This document shows, in pieces, positions 17,080 to 24,413 of a DNA stretch of 64,000 nt (position 1 is its first letter; each line of letters starts with the position of its first letter). The notes beneath the pieces were generated by a model, which saw nothing but the letters and a program-made list of their open reading frames with translations, was not told the origin of the DNA and did not search any database. Source of the stretch: Paracoccus sp. MA (GTDB taxonomy: Bacteria > Pseudomonadota > Alphaproteobacteria > Rhodobacterales > Rhodobacteraceae). The stretch lies in assembly GCF_020990385.1 (NCBI RefSeq), contig NZ_CP087598.1, forward strand, positions 912,001-976,000, written 5' to 3'. Both the position numbers and the translations under genes were made by a program.

Positions 17080-19782
17080 TCAGTTCGCCGCCTTGGCCCG
17101 AGCCGCGCGGTCGAGGATCAGGGGCAGGAGGCCGCCTTGCGCCAGCGTCTCGATCTCAAGGCTGGTTTCGATGGCGGCGGTGGCGTCGAATTCCTCGACC
17201 GTGCCCGCGGTGCGATGGATCGCCACCGCGACAGGCGCGCGCGGTTGCAGCCGCGCCGGATCGAGCGCGATCTCGATCCGGTCGGCGACCGTCAGCGCCA
17301 GCGATTGCGGCGATGTTCCGGCGGGCAGGCGCAGCGGCAGGATGCCCATGCCGATCAGGTTCGCGCGGTGGATGCGCTCGAAGCTTGTCGCCAGCACCGC
17401 CCGCGTGCCCAGAAGCGCCGCCCCCTTGGCCGCCCAGTCGCGCGACGAGCCCATGCCGTAACGCTCGCCCGCGACGATGACGACCGGGGTGGAGCTCTCG
17501 CGGTAATGCTCGGCCGCGCGCCAGAGCGGCAGGATCCGCCCGTCGGGCAGGATGGTGCTGCCGGGCGGGATGTCCTCGGCCAGCAGGTTGCGCACCGATT
17601 TGTTGGTGAAGAGCCCGCGCAGCATCGCCTGCCAATTGCCGCGCCGCGAGGAGAAGACGTTGAGGTCGTCGGGCCTCTCGCCGCGCTCGATCAGGTAGCG
17701 GCCGGCCTCGCTGTCGGCCGGGATGGCGCCGGCGGGCGAGATGTGATCGGTGGTGATGTCGTCGCCCAGCACCAGGATCGGCGCCGCAATGATCTGCCGC
17801 GGCCGCGTGCCGGGGAAATCCGCGAAGGGCGGGCGGCGGATATAGGTCGAGGCCGGATCCCAGGGAAACAGCGGCGCGTCCGGGGCGTCGAGGTCGCGCC
17901 AGAGCCCGCTCGCCTCGGCCTGGTCATAGGCGGTGGCATAGTCGTCGGCATCCTGCGCCCGGGCCAGCGCCGCGTCGATCTCGGCCCCCGAGGGCCAGAG
18001 ATCGGCCAGCCCCACGCCCGGCGCGATCTCGTCGTGCAGGATGTCGCGTTCGACGTCTCCGGCCAGGGCGAAGGCCACGACCAGCGGCGGCGAGGCAAGG
18101 AAGCCTGCCTCCAGCTGCGGATGCACCCGGCCGGGAAAGTTGCGATTGCCCGACAGGACCGCGACCTGCAGCCGTCCCGCGGCCTGTGCCTCGACGGCCG
18201 TGTCCGGCAGCGGACCGGAATTGCCGATGCAGGTGGTGCAGCCATAGCCGACGATGCCGAAACCGACGGCCTCCAGATCCTCCAGCAGGCCGGCGCGCTG
18301 CAGATAGCGTTGCGCGGTGGGCGATCCCGGCGCCAGCGAGGTCTTGACATGGGCGGGCGGGCGCAGCCCCAGGGCCCGGGCCTTGCGCGCGACCAGCCCC
18401 GCGGCGACCAGCAGGCGCGGGTCGCTGGTATTGGTGCAACTGGTGATGGCGGCGATGGCGACGGCGCCGTCCGGCGCCTGGCCCGGCGGGGCGGGAAGGG
18501 GCGCATGGCCGCGCATCGCCGCCGTGGCCTGGGCGGTGGCCGAGGCCGGGATGCGGTCCTGCGGCCGGCGGGGGCCGGCGACGCTGACCTCGACCGCGCC
18601 CAGGTCCAGGTCGATCACCTCGGTGAAGACCGGGCTCTGGCTTGGATCGAACCACAGGCCCTGACGGCGGCAATATTCCTCGACCAGCGCGCAATGGTCG
18701 GGCGTGCGGCCGGTCTGGCGCAGATAGGTGATAGTCGCCTGATCGACCGGGAAGAAGCCGGAATTGCCGCCGAATTCCGGCGTCATGTTGGCGACGACCG
18801 CGCGATCCCCGGCCGAGAGCGCCGAGACGCCGGGCCCGAAGAACTCGACGAAACGGTCGGCCAGATCGATGCGGCGCAGCCGTTCCGTGACGGTCAGCGC
18901 CAGATCGGTGGCAGTCACGCCCTCGCGCAGCCGCCCGGTCAGCCGCACGCCCACCACCTCGGGCACGCGCAGCATCACCGGCATGCCGAACATCACGCTT
19001 TCCGCCTCGATCCCGCCGACGCCCCAGGCCAGCACGCCGATGCCGTTGATCATCGGCGTATGGCTGTCGGTGCCGATCAGCGTGTCGGGCATGATCCAGC
19101 CGTCGCGTTCCGTCACCACCATCGCCAGCCGTTCCAGGTTCAGCGTGTGCATGATGCCGGTCCCCGGCGGGTGGGCGCGGAAATTCGCCAGGCTGTTCGT
19201 TGCCCATTTCATGAAGCGGTAACGCTCGGCATTGCGGCGGTATTCGTTCCGGATATTGCGGGCCATGGCGCCGGGGGCGGCATAGGCGTCCACCGCCAGC
19301 GAATGATCGGTCGAGACATCGACCGGCAGCACCGGGTTCAGAAGCTGCGGGTCGTGCCCGGCCTCGGCCAGGGCCGAGCGCATGGCGGCGATATCGACCA
19401 GCGCCGGGCCGCAGGTGGTGTCGTGCATCAGCACGCGGCCCGGCAGGAAGGGGATCTCGGCTTCCGAGCGGCCCTTTTCCAGCCAGGCGAGGATCGCGGC
19501 ACGGGCGGCCTGCGGGTCGGGCGCATTGCGGAGCACGTTTTCCAGCAGCAGGCGATGGATATGCGGCAGGCGGATCAGGTCGGCTCCTGCGGCGGCGGGC
19601 AGGTCGATGATTTTCTGGTCCTGCCGCAACACGTCGGACTGCTCATGCGGTTCGGGCGCCGGAATGTCGCAGCGGTCCGGACGTTCGACGGCGTCAAAGC
19701 CGACGCGCCCTGCCGCACCCGGCCGCCCGGCCAACGGCAAGCCGCCATGCAGATGGGCAATATAAGCCGGCAGCCGGCTCAT
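17080..19782 (-). CDS. acnA: Aconitate hydratase (AcnA type) with a foreign Hyi-like N-terminus
   Basis: The aconitase part is complete in its key features: Cys ligands of the 4Fe-4S cluster at about residues 448 (TSCTNTSDP), 514 and 517 (GYGCTTCIGNSG), LIGTDSHTPMINGIG in domain 1, and RNFPGRVHP and GERYGMGSSRDWAAKGA in the swivelling domain. Residues 1-50 are not aconitase but match the start of hydroxypyruvate isomerase. Recognisable aconitase begins near QKIIDLPAAAGADLIRLPHI. The ATG at 19782 is the old isomerase start; a GTG at 19632 would give a near-normal aconitase but has no clear binding site; 19842 is also open. The enzyme interconverts citrate, aconitate and isocitrate (or analogues) and is last in its operon. 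Confidence 0.9.
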   Translation of the reverse strand: MSRLPAYIAHLHGGLPLAGRPGAAGRVGFDAVERPDRCDIPAPEPHEQSDVLRQDQKIIDLPAAAGADLIRLPHIHRLLLENVLRNAPDPQAARAAILAWLEKGRSEAEIPFLPGRVLMHDTTCGPALVDIAAMRSALAEAGHDPQLLNPVLPVDVSTDHSLAVDAYAAPGAMARNIRNEYRRNAERYRFMKWATNSLANFRAHPPGTGIMHTLNLERLAMVVTERDGWIMPDTLIGTDSHTPMINGIGVLAWGVGGIEAESVMFGMPVMLRVPEVVGVRLTGRLREGVTATDLALTVTERLRRIDLADRFVEFFGPGVSALSAGDRAVVANMTPEFGGNSGFFPVDQATITYLRQTGRTPDHCALVEEYCRRQGLWFDPSQSPVFTEVIDLDLGAVEVSVAGPRRPQDRIPASATAQATAAMRGHAPLPAPPGQAPDGAVAIAAITSCTNTSDPRLLVAAGLVARKARALGLRPPAHVKTSLAPGSPTAQRYLQRAGLLEDLEAVGFGIVGYGCTTCIGNSGPLPDTAVEAQAAGRLQVAVLSGNRNFPGRVHPQLEAGFLASPPLVVAFALAGDVERDILHDEIAPGVGLADLWPSGAEIDAALARAQDADDYATAYDQAEASGLWRDLDAPDAPLFPWDPASTYIRRPPFADFPGTRPRQIIAAPILVLGDDITTDHISPAGAIPADSEAGRYLIERGERPDDLNVFSSRRGNWQAMLRGLFTNKSVRNLLAEDIPPGSTILPDGRILPLWRAAEHYRESSTPVVIVAGERYGMGSSRDWAAKGAALLGTRAVLATSFERIHRANLIGMGILPLRLPAGTSPQSLALTVADRIEIALDPARLQPRAPVAVAIHRTAGTVEEFDATAAIETSLEIETLAQGGLLPLILDRAARAKAAN
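19635..19782 (-). pseudogene. 5' fragment of an OtnI/Hyi-like isomerase fused to aconitase
   Basis: About 49 codons from the ATG at 19782 read SRLPAYIAHLHGGLPLAGR, then GRVGFDAVERPDRCDIPAPE. They align with the intact Hyi at 10797: [19 protein letters not shown], then RDGFTAVEHPGPYEIPAAE. After this point the frame runs straight into aconitase with no stop. The rest of the isomerase, about 215 residues with the metal site, is gone. OtnK and OtnC lie just upstream in the same operon, and OtnI (Hyi family) is their known partner in tetronate catabolism, so the lost gene was probably otnI. Confidence 0.75.
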
Positions 19783-19874
19783 GTCGCAAAGCGCGGCAGG
19801 CCGCCGGGGGACGTGATCTTCCTGCGGATTTCGACACGACATGATCCCGGTGTTTCCCTGTGTGACATGCTCAT
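19779..19874 (-). CDS. Possible 31-residue small ORF before the isomerase/aconitase fusion
   Basis: The ATG at 19874 is preceded by AGGTCCGGAGACA and opens a 31-residue frame (MSMSHRETPG... ending PRFAT). Its TGA overlaps the ATG at 19782 as ATGA, the arrangement used throughout this window for translational coupling. The peptide was not recognised. It could be a leader that drives translation of the fused gene, the tail of another deleted gene, or chance. Confidence 0.3.
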   Translation of the reverse strand: MSMSHRETPGSCRVEIRRKITSPGGLPRFAT

Positions 19875-19911
19875 TGTCTCCGGACCTTTCTGCAGCGTTG
19901 ACCCGGACGGC

Positions 19912-20628
19912 TCATTCCGGGATGACCGCATCCGCCATGCCATGCCGCCGGAAACTGTCGGCCACCGTGCCGTCCGCCTTCATCCGTGCGATCAATTCGC
20001 TGGCGGCGGCCAGAGCCTCGGAACGCCCCTTGGGAACGGCAATCGCGGTTTCTGCGACATGGAAATTGCCTTCGGTGATACGGGTGCCCGGCAGACGCCG
20101 CACCAGATCGTCGAGCGCAAGCCGGCCAAGCGCCAAAGCGTCGCATTCCCCGGCCTCGAACGCCGCAACCGCCTGGGGCAGGGCGGCCGCGCCTGTCACC
20201 TGCGCGCCCGCTGCCGCCTTCTGCGCAGAGCGGATGGTCGCGGTTTCGGCCACGCCCATGATCCTGACGCCGGGGCGATGCAAATCCTCGGCCCGGAGGA
20301 AGGGGCTGGTCTCTCGCACCAGATAGCTGCTTTCCCCGACATGATAGGCCGGGCCGAAATCCACGATCTCGCGGCGGGCTGCGTCGACAGGGGTGAAGGA
20401 CAGATCCCAGATGCCTTGGTCGGCGGTGGCGATGATCTCGCCCGAGCTGGACAGAGGCACCAGCCGCACCGGCAGGCCGGTGATCTCGCCGATGCGGCGG
20501 GCCAGATCGACGGTGACGCCTTCGGGTTCGGTCCCGCCCTCGGGGATCCGGGTCCAGACCGCGGATTTCGTCGGACCCACGGCGATCGCAATGCGGATTT
20601 CCCCGGTCGGGGCCAGAATTTCGAACAT
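19912..20628 (-). CDS. Periplasmic-binding-protein-like (SBP_bac_3) protein without a signal peptide
   Basis: 238 residues. The start after AGGAGA gives FEILAPTGEIRIAIAVGP directly: the first beta strand of a type II binding protein with no signal peptide. The body is typical of amino acid-binding proteins (LARRIGEITGLPVRLVPL, WDLSFTPVDAARREIVDFGP, CDALALGRLALDDL). As written the protein stays in the cytoplasm, so it cannot serve an ABC importer in the usual way. It sits 10 bases behind otnC. It may be a cytosolic sensor, sponge or enzyme built on the fold; a mis-assigned start hiding a leader is unlikely because upstream codons run into otnC. Confidence 0.82.
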   Translation of the reverse strand: MFEILAPTGEIRIAIAVGPTKSAVWTRIPEGGTEPEGVTVDLARRIGEITGLPVRLVPLSSSGEIIATADQGIWDLSFTPVDAARREIVDFGPAYHVGESSYLVRETSPFLRAEDLHRPGVRIMGVAETATIRSAQKAAAGAQVTGAAALPQAVAAFEAGECDALALGRLALDDLVRRLPGTRITEGNFHVAETAIAVPKGRSEALAAASELIARMKADGTVADSFRRHGMADAVIPE

Positions 20629-20638
20629 CTCGCTTCTC

Positions 20639-21280
20639 CTATCGCATGGCGGCGGCATAGCGCGCTTCCAGCGCCTCGATATCCGCGCCCTTCAGCAGGC
20701 GGACCTTGCGGCCAGCCAGCAGGACGGCCAGTTTCGCGGTTTCCTCCAGCTCCTCGGCGGCATAGACCGCCGAGCGCAGATCCCGGCCCGAGACGACCGG
20801 GCCGTGATTGGCCAGCAGCACGGCCGGATGCCGGCCCTCCAGCCCCCGGATCAGCTCGCCCGAGGCCGGATCGCCGGGGATGACATAGGGGATCAGCGGC
20901 ACCCGCCCGACGCGCATCACCACATAGGGGGTCAGCGGCGGGATCGTATCTTCGGGGTCCAGATCCTCAAGGCAGGACAGCGCGGTCGCATGGGTCGAAT
21001 GCAGATGCACCACCGCGCCGGTGCCGGGGCGGGTTTCGTAGAAGGCACGATGCAGGAAGACCTCTTTCGAGGGCCTGTCGCCGCCGACATGATTCCAGTC
21101 CCGGTCCAGCCGCGAGATGCGGTCGGCCTCAAGGAAACCCAGGCAGGAATTGGTCGGCGTCATCAGCCAGCCATCCGGCAGCGCCACGCTGATATTGCCG
21201 GCCGAGCCGACCGAAAAGCCGCGCTCGTAAAGCGAGCGCGCCAGGCGGACCAGTTCTTCGCGCAATTCCTGTTCGGTCAT
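20639..21280 (-). CDS. otnC: Class II aldolase/adducin-family protein, OtnC-like 3-oxo-tetronate 4-phosphate decarboxylase
   Basis: 213 residues, the size of L-fuculose-phosphate aldolase relatives. Metal-binding His residues are visible in VHLHSTHATALSC and a third in LANHGPVVSGRDL; SVGSAGNISVALPDG is the phosphate-binding part. The start overlaps the OtnK kinase gene by ATGA. OtnK plus OtnC is an established pair: the kinase phosphorylates 3-oxo-tetronate and OtnC decarboxylates the product to dihydroxyacetone phosphate. The assignment rests on that pairing as well as on the family. Confidence 0.85.
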   Translation of the reverse strand: MTEQELREELVRLARSLYERGFSVGSAGNISVALPDGWLMTPTNSCLGFLEADRISRLDRDWNHVGGDRPSKEVFLHRAFYETRPGTGAVVHLHSTHATALSCLEDLDPEDTIPPLTPYVVMRVGRVPLIPYVIPGDPASGELIRGLEGRHPAVLLANHGPVVSGRDLRSAVYAAEELEETAKLAVLLAGRKVRLLKGADIEALEARYAAAMR

Positions 21281-22530
21281 GCCTTGCCTCTCATCATGTC
21301 CAGAGCGCGGATGAAGAAATCCTCATCCCCAAAATTGCCGGATTTCAGCGCGAGGGCCAGCCCCTCCGCCGAGGTCAGGACCGGCACGCCGGGCGCGATC
21401 TCGGCTCCGATCTCCAGCGCGCCGAGGTCCAAAGCCGAGACCACCGCGCCCGAGGTCTCGCCCCCCGCAACCACCAGCCGGCCAACGCCCGAGGCGACCA
21501 GGCGGCGGGCGACATCGCCGAACAGGGCGTCAAGCCGTCCGGCGACCGCTTCGCGGCCATATCGCGCCTGCATCGCGGCGACCTGCCCGGGGTGGCCCGA
21601 AGAAAAGGCCAGAGGGGCGCGGTCCGGGTGATGCAGCAGGAAAGCGGCGATGTCATCCACGCCCAGCCGGTCCTGCATCACTGCCTCGACGTCGATTTCC
21701 AGCACCGGATGGTCGCGCCCATGCGCCTCGATCTGGCGGCGCGTCATGCCCGAGCAGCTTCCGGCAAGGATCGCGCCCGGCGCGTCATTGGCCCGGGCCG
21801 CCGCTGCACCGAGGCGGCCTGCGCCCGGGAAATTGCGCGCAAGGCCAAGCGCGATGCCGGAGCCGCCGGTCACCAGGCGCGCCCCGGCGACGGCGCGGCC
21901 GATCTGCATCAGATCGGCGTCGTCGATGGCGTCGACCACGACCAGCGTGGCATCGCTGTCGGCCAGCGCCTGCCGGATGGCGTCGGCGCCCTGTCGCACC
22001 ACCGGCGCGGGCACCAGCCCGACCGGCCCCGGCACCTGATGGGACAGCCAGCGGCGGATATCCGGGTCGGTCATCGGGGTCAGGGGATGATCTTGCATCC
22101 CGCTTTCGCTCAGCAGGCGGTCATTGACGAAAAGGTGCCCCTGATAGATCGTGCGACCCATCGTCGGAAAGGCCGGGCAGACCACGACGCCGCTTGCGCC
22201 CAGCCGCTCGGCCAGCGCCTGCGCCACCGGGCCGATATTGCCCTCAGGTGTGGAATCGAAGGTCGAGCAGTATTTGAACACGATCTGCCGACAGCCCTGC
22301 GCCAGCAGCCAGTCCAACGCGGCAAGCGACTCCCGCACCGCCTCGGCCACCGGGGTCGAGCGGCTTTTCAGCGACACCACCCCGGCCTCGACGCCGGTAT
22401 CGGCGGGCTGGTCGGGAACGCCCAGATATTGCACGACGCGCAGGCCGGGACTGTCCTCATGCCCCTTGGCCAGCGTGTTGGCGATATCGCTCGCCCCGGT
22501 AAAATCGTCCGCGATCACCCCGATCAGCAT
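21277..22530 (-). CDS. otnK: Four-carbon acid sugar kinase, OtnK-like (DUF1537 family)
   Basis: 417 residues, full length for the family. The N-terminal domain carries IADDFTGASDIANTLAKG, with the substrate-binding Asp pair. The C-terminal nucleotide domain carries VVAGGETSGAVVSALDL. These kinases phosphorylate 3-oxo-tetronate or tetronate acids. The start follows GAGGAA, and the stop overlaps otnC. A dehydrogenase that oxidises threonate or erythronate would normally feed it; the isopropylmalate-type enzyme at 27453 or a gene elsewhere could do so (inference). Confidence 0.87.
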   Translation of the reverse strand: MLIGVIADDFTGASDIANTLAKGHEDSPGLRVVQYLGVPDQPADTGVEAGVVSLKSRSTPVAEAVRESLAALDWLLAQGCRQIVFKYCSTFDSTPEGNIGPVAQALAERLGASGVVVCPAFPTMGRTIYQGHLFVNDRLLSESGMQDHPLTPMTDPDIRRWLSHQVPGPVGLVPAPVVRQGADAIRQALADSDATLVVVDAIDDADLMQIGRAVAGARLVTGGSGIALGLARNFPGAGRLGAAAARANDAPGAILAGSCSGMTRRQIEAHGRDHPVLEIDVEAVMQDRLGVDDIAAFLLHHPDRAPLAFSSGHPGQVAAMQARYGREAVAGRLDALFGDVARRLVASGVGRLVVAGGETSGAVVSALDLGALEIGAEIAPGVPVLTSAEGLALALKSGNFGDEDFFIRALDMMRGKA

Positions 22531-22551
22531 GGTTTTCCTCTCTGCGCTCGG

Positions 22552-22638
22552 TCAGGCGCCAATGCCGTAGAGCGCCGCCGCATTGTCCACGAACAGCTTT
22601 TGCCGCGCTCCTCCGGCGCGATCACTTCTTCAGCCCAG
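22552..22638 (-). pseudogene. C-terminal scar of a deleted amidohydrolase
   Basis: Overlapping the end of the racemase gene, one frame reads EEVIAPEER. After a shift of one base another reads QKLFVDNAAALYGIGA and then stops. Together these look like the last 25 or so residues of an amidohydrolase of the cog3618 type, whose usual ending is a DNPAxLYGF-like motif. No start or body is present. A LigI-like gene of this class is intact at 14797 in the parallel plus-strand operon. Confidence 0.6.
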
Positions 22639-23283
22639 AAGGCTTCTCAGCCTTGCGATTGCCGCCGGCGGGCTGGCGAAGACCGGAATCTCCGTCACCG
22701 CCCGCACCGCCTCCAGCGCATGGGTCGTCGAAAAATGCGCCAGCGTGATCGCGTCGAAGCCGGTCAGCCCCTTGGCGGCCTCGGCCACCAGCCGGTTATG
22801 CGTTGCGATATCCCCGGCCCTGACCGCCTCGATGGCGCCGGGCGCGAGGATCGAGGTCAGGCGGGCATCCGGGTTCAGCCGGGCGGCCTCGTCGCGGAAT
22901 TCCTCCTCCATCGAGGCGGCGGCGGGCGGGAAGGTATAGATCATCGCCACCCGGCCGCCGGCGCGGATCGCGGACTGGAACATCGCCTCGTTGGGCTTCA
23001 GCACCGGCACCGGGCATTCCGCCGCCGCAGCCTCGATGGCGCTGCCGAAGGCGGAACAGGTGAACAGCACCGCCCGCGCGCCCGTGCTGACGCCGTAGCG
23101 GGCCAGCGCCGCGATCCGCTCGGCCAGTTGCGGGGTGATCCCGCCGCCGGCCGCCCGGTCGGCCGAGAGGCTGTAATCCATGATGTCGATGGGCTCGGCC
23201 TCGGGCCAGTCGCGTGCGAAGGCGGCATGGATCGGGTCCACCGCGATGGGGGTGGCGTGGATCAGGGCAATACGGGGCGGCAT
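22630..23283 (-). CDS. Asp/Glu/hydantoin racemase-family protein
   Basis: 217 residues, normal length. The first catalytic region VLFTCSAFGSAIEAA has its Cys. At the second site, where racemases carry another Cys, the sequence reads ITLAHFSTTHAL with none. A two-base racemase is therefore unlikely; a one-Cys isomerase or lyase-type member of the superfamily is more probable. The gene lies between an ABC importer and the OtnK/OtnC pair on the same strand, so the substrate is likely a hydroxy or oxo acid handled there. Confidence 0.82.
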   Translation of the reverse strand: MPPRIALIHATPIAVDPIHAAFARDWPEAEPIDIMDYSLSADRAAGGGITPQLAERIAALARYGVSTGARAVLFTCSAFGSAIEAAAAECPVPVLKPNEAMFQSAIRAGGRVAMIYTFPPAAASMEEEFRDEAARLNPDARLTSILAPGAIEAVRAGDIATHNRLVAEAAKGLTGFDAITLAHFSTTHALEAVRAVTEIPVFASPPAAIARLRSLLG

Positions 23284-23336
23284 CGGATGGTCCTTGGGAA
23301 AATGGCGGACGCGCGGTCAGGCGCGCCCTTGCGACG

Positions 23337-24413
23337 TCATGCGGCCTGTGCCGGGAACACCCAGACATGTTCGGGCGAGATGTCGGCATAGACCCGGCCG
23401 GCGGGCAGGCTGTGCGCCCCGTGGGCCTTCAGCGCGAAATCGCCGCGCCGCAGCCGGTATTCCCAGCGGTCGCCGAGATAGAGGCTGTCGTCCAGCTGCA
23501 TCTCGATCCGGCCCGCGCCGGGCTCTTGCGCGACGCGGATCTGTTCGACCCGGATCACCGCCTGCGCATCCGCGCCGGGCGCAAGGCCGGCCGGATCGCG
23601 CACCGCCCCGTTCAGCTGCCAGCCGTCGCCGCCCAGCAGGACCTGGGGCCCGTTCACCGACAGCACCTTGCCGCGCGCGATATTGTTCGCGCCAAGGAAA
23701 TCCGCCGCGTAGAAGCTGGTCGGGTTGGTATAGATGTCATGCGGAGAGCCGTCCTGCACGATCCGCCCGTTTTCCAACAGCAGGATATGGTCGGCCGCGG
23801 CCAGCGCCTCGGTCTGGTCATGCGTCACCAGGATGGCGCAGATCTCCAGGTCCAGGATCAGCTTGCGGATCCAGTAGCGCGCTTCCTCGCGCAGCTTGGC
23901 GTCGAGGTTCGACAGCGGCTCGTCCAGCAGCAGCACGCGCGGCTCGTAGACCAGCGCCCGGCAGATGGCCACCCGCTGCTGCTGCCCGCCCGACAACTGG
24001 CTGGGATAGCGGTCGGCCAGATGGCCGAGGCCAAGGCGGTCCAGGATATGCTGGATGCGCCTGCCCATCTCGGCCGCGTTCACGCCGCGCAGCTTCAGCC
24101 CATAGCCCACGTTTTCCTTGACCGTGCGGTGCGGCCACAGCGCATAGGACTGGAACACCAGCCCGATATTGCGCTGTTCGGGCGGCAGCTGGATGGCTTT
24201 CTCGCTGTTCAGCGCGATCTTGTCGCCGATCTTGATATAGCCGATCTCGGGCTGTTCGAGCCCCGCGATACAGCGCAAGAGCGTGGTCTTGCCCGAGCCC
24301 GAGGCGCCCAGCAGCGCCACGATCGAGCCGCGTTCCCCTTTCAGCGAGGCGCCTTTCAGGATCTGCAGGCCGCCCAGCCATTTCTGGACATTTTCAACGA
24401 TGAGTTCAGTCAT
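23337..24413 (-). CDS. ABC transporter ATPase (PotA/FbpC type)
   Basis: 358 residues. Walker A GASGSGKTTLLRCIAG, signature LSGGQQQRVAICRAL and Walker B VLLLDEPLSNL are intact, followed by a TOBE-type C-terminal domain (residues about 240-358) usual in iron, polyamine and 2-aminoethylphosphonate importers. The ATG at 24413 overlaps the end of the permease gene by eight bases. It energises the importer formed with the next two upstream genes. Confidence 0.93.
   Translation of the reverse strand: MTELIVENVQKWLGGLQILKGASLKGERGSIVALLGASGSGKTTLLRCIAGLEQPEIGYIKIGDKIALNSEKAIQLPPEQRNIGLVFQSYALWPHRTVKENVGYGLKLRGVNAAEMGRRIQHILDRLGLGHLADRYPSQLSGGQQQRVAICRALVYEPRVLLLDEPLSNLDAKLREEARYWIRKLILDLEICAILVTHDQTEALAAADHILLLENGRIVQDGSPHDIYTNPTSFYAADFLGANNIARGKVLSVNGPQVLLGGDGWQLNGAVRDPAGLAPGADAQAVIRVEQIRVAQEPGAGRIEMQLDDSLYLGDRWEYRLRRGDFALKAHGAHSLPAGRVYADISPEHVWVFPAQAA

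Noticed and set aside
17137..20883. Very long plus-strand open frame opposite aconitase, the binding protein and otnC
   Set aside because: It is antisense to three genes with clear family motifs, has no domain of its own, and is explained by high GC with few stop codons.
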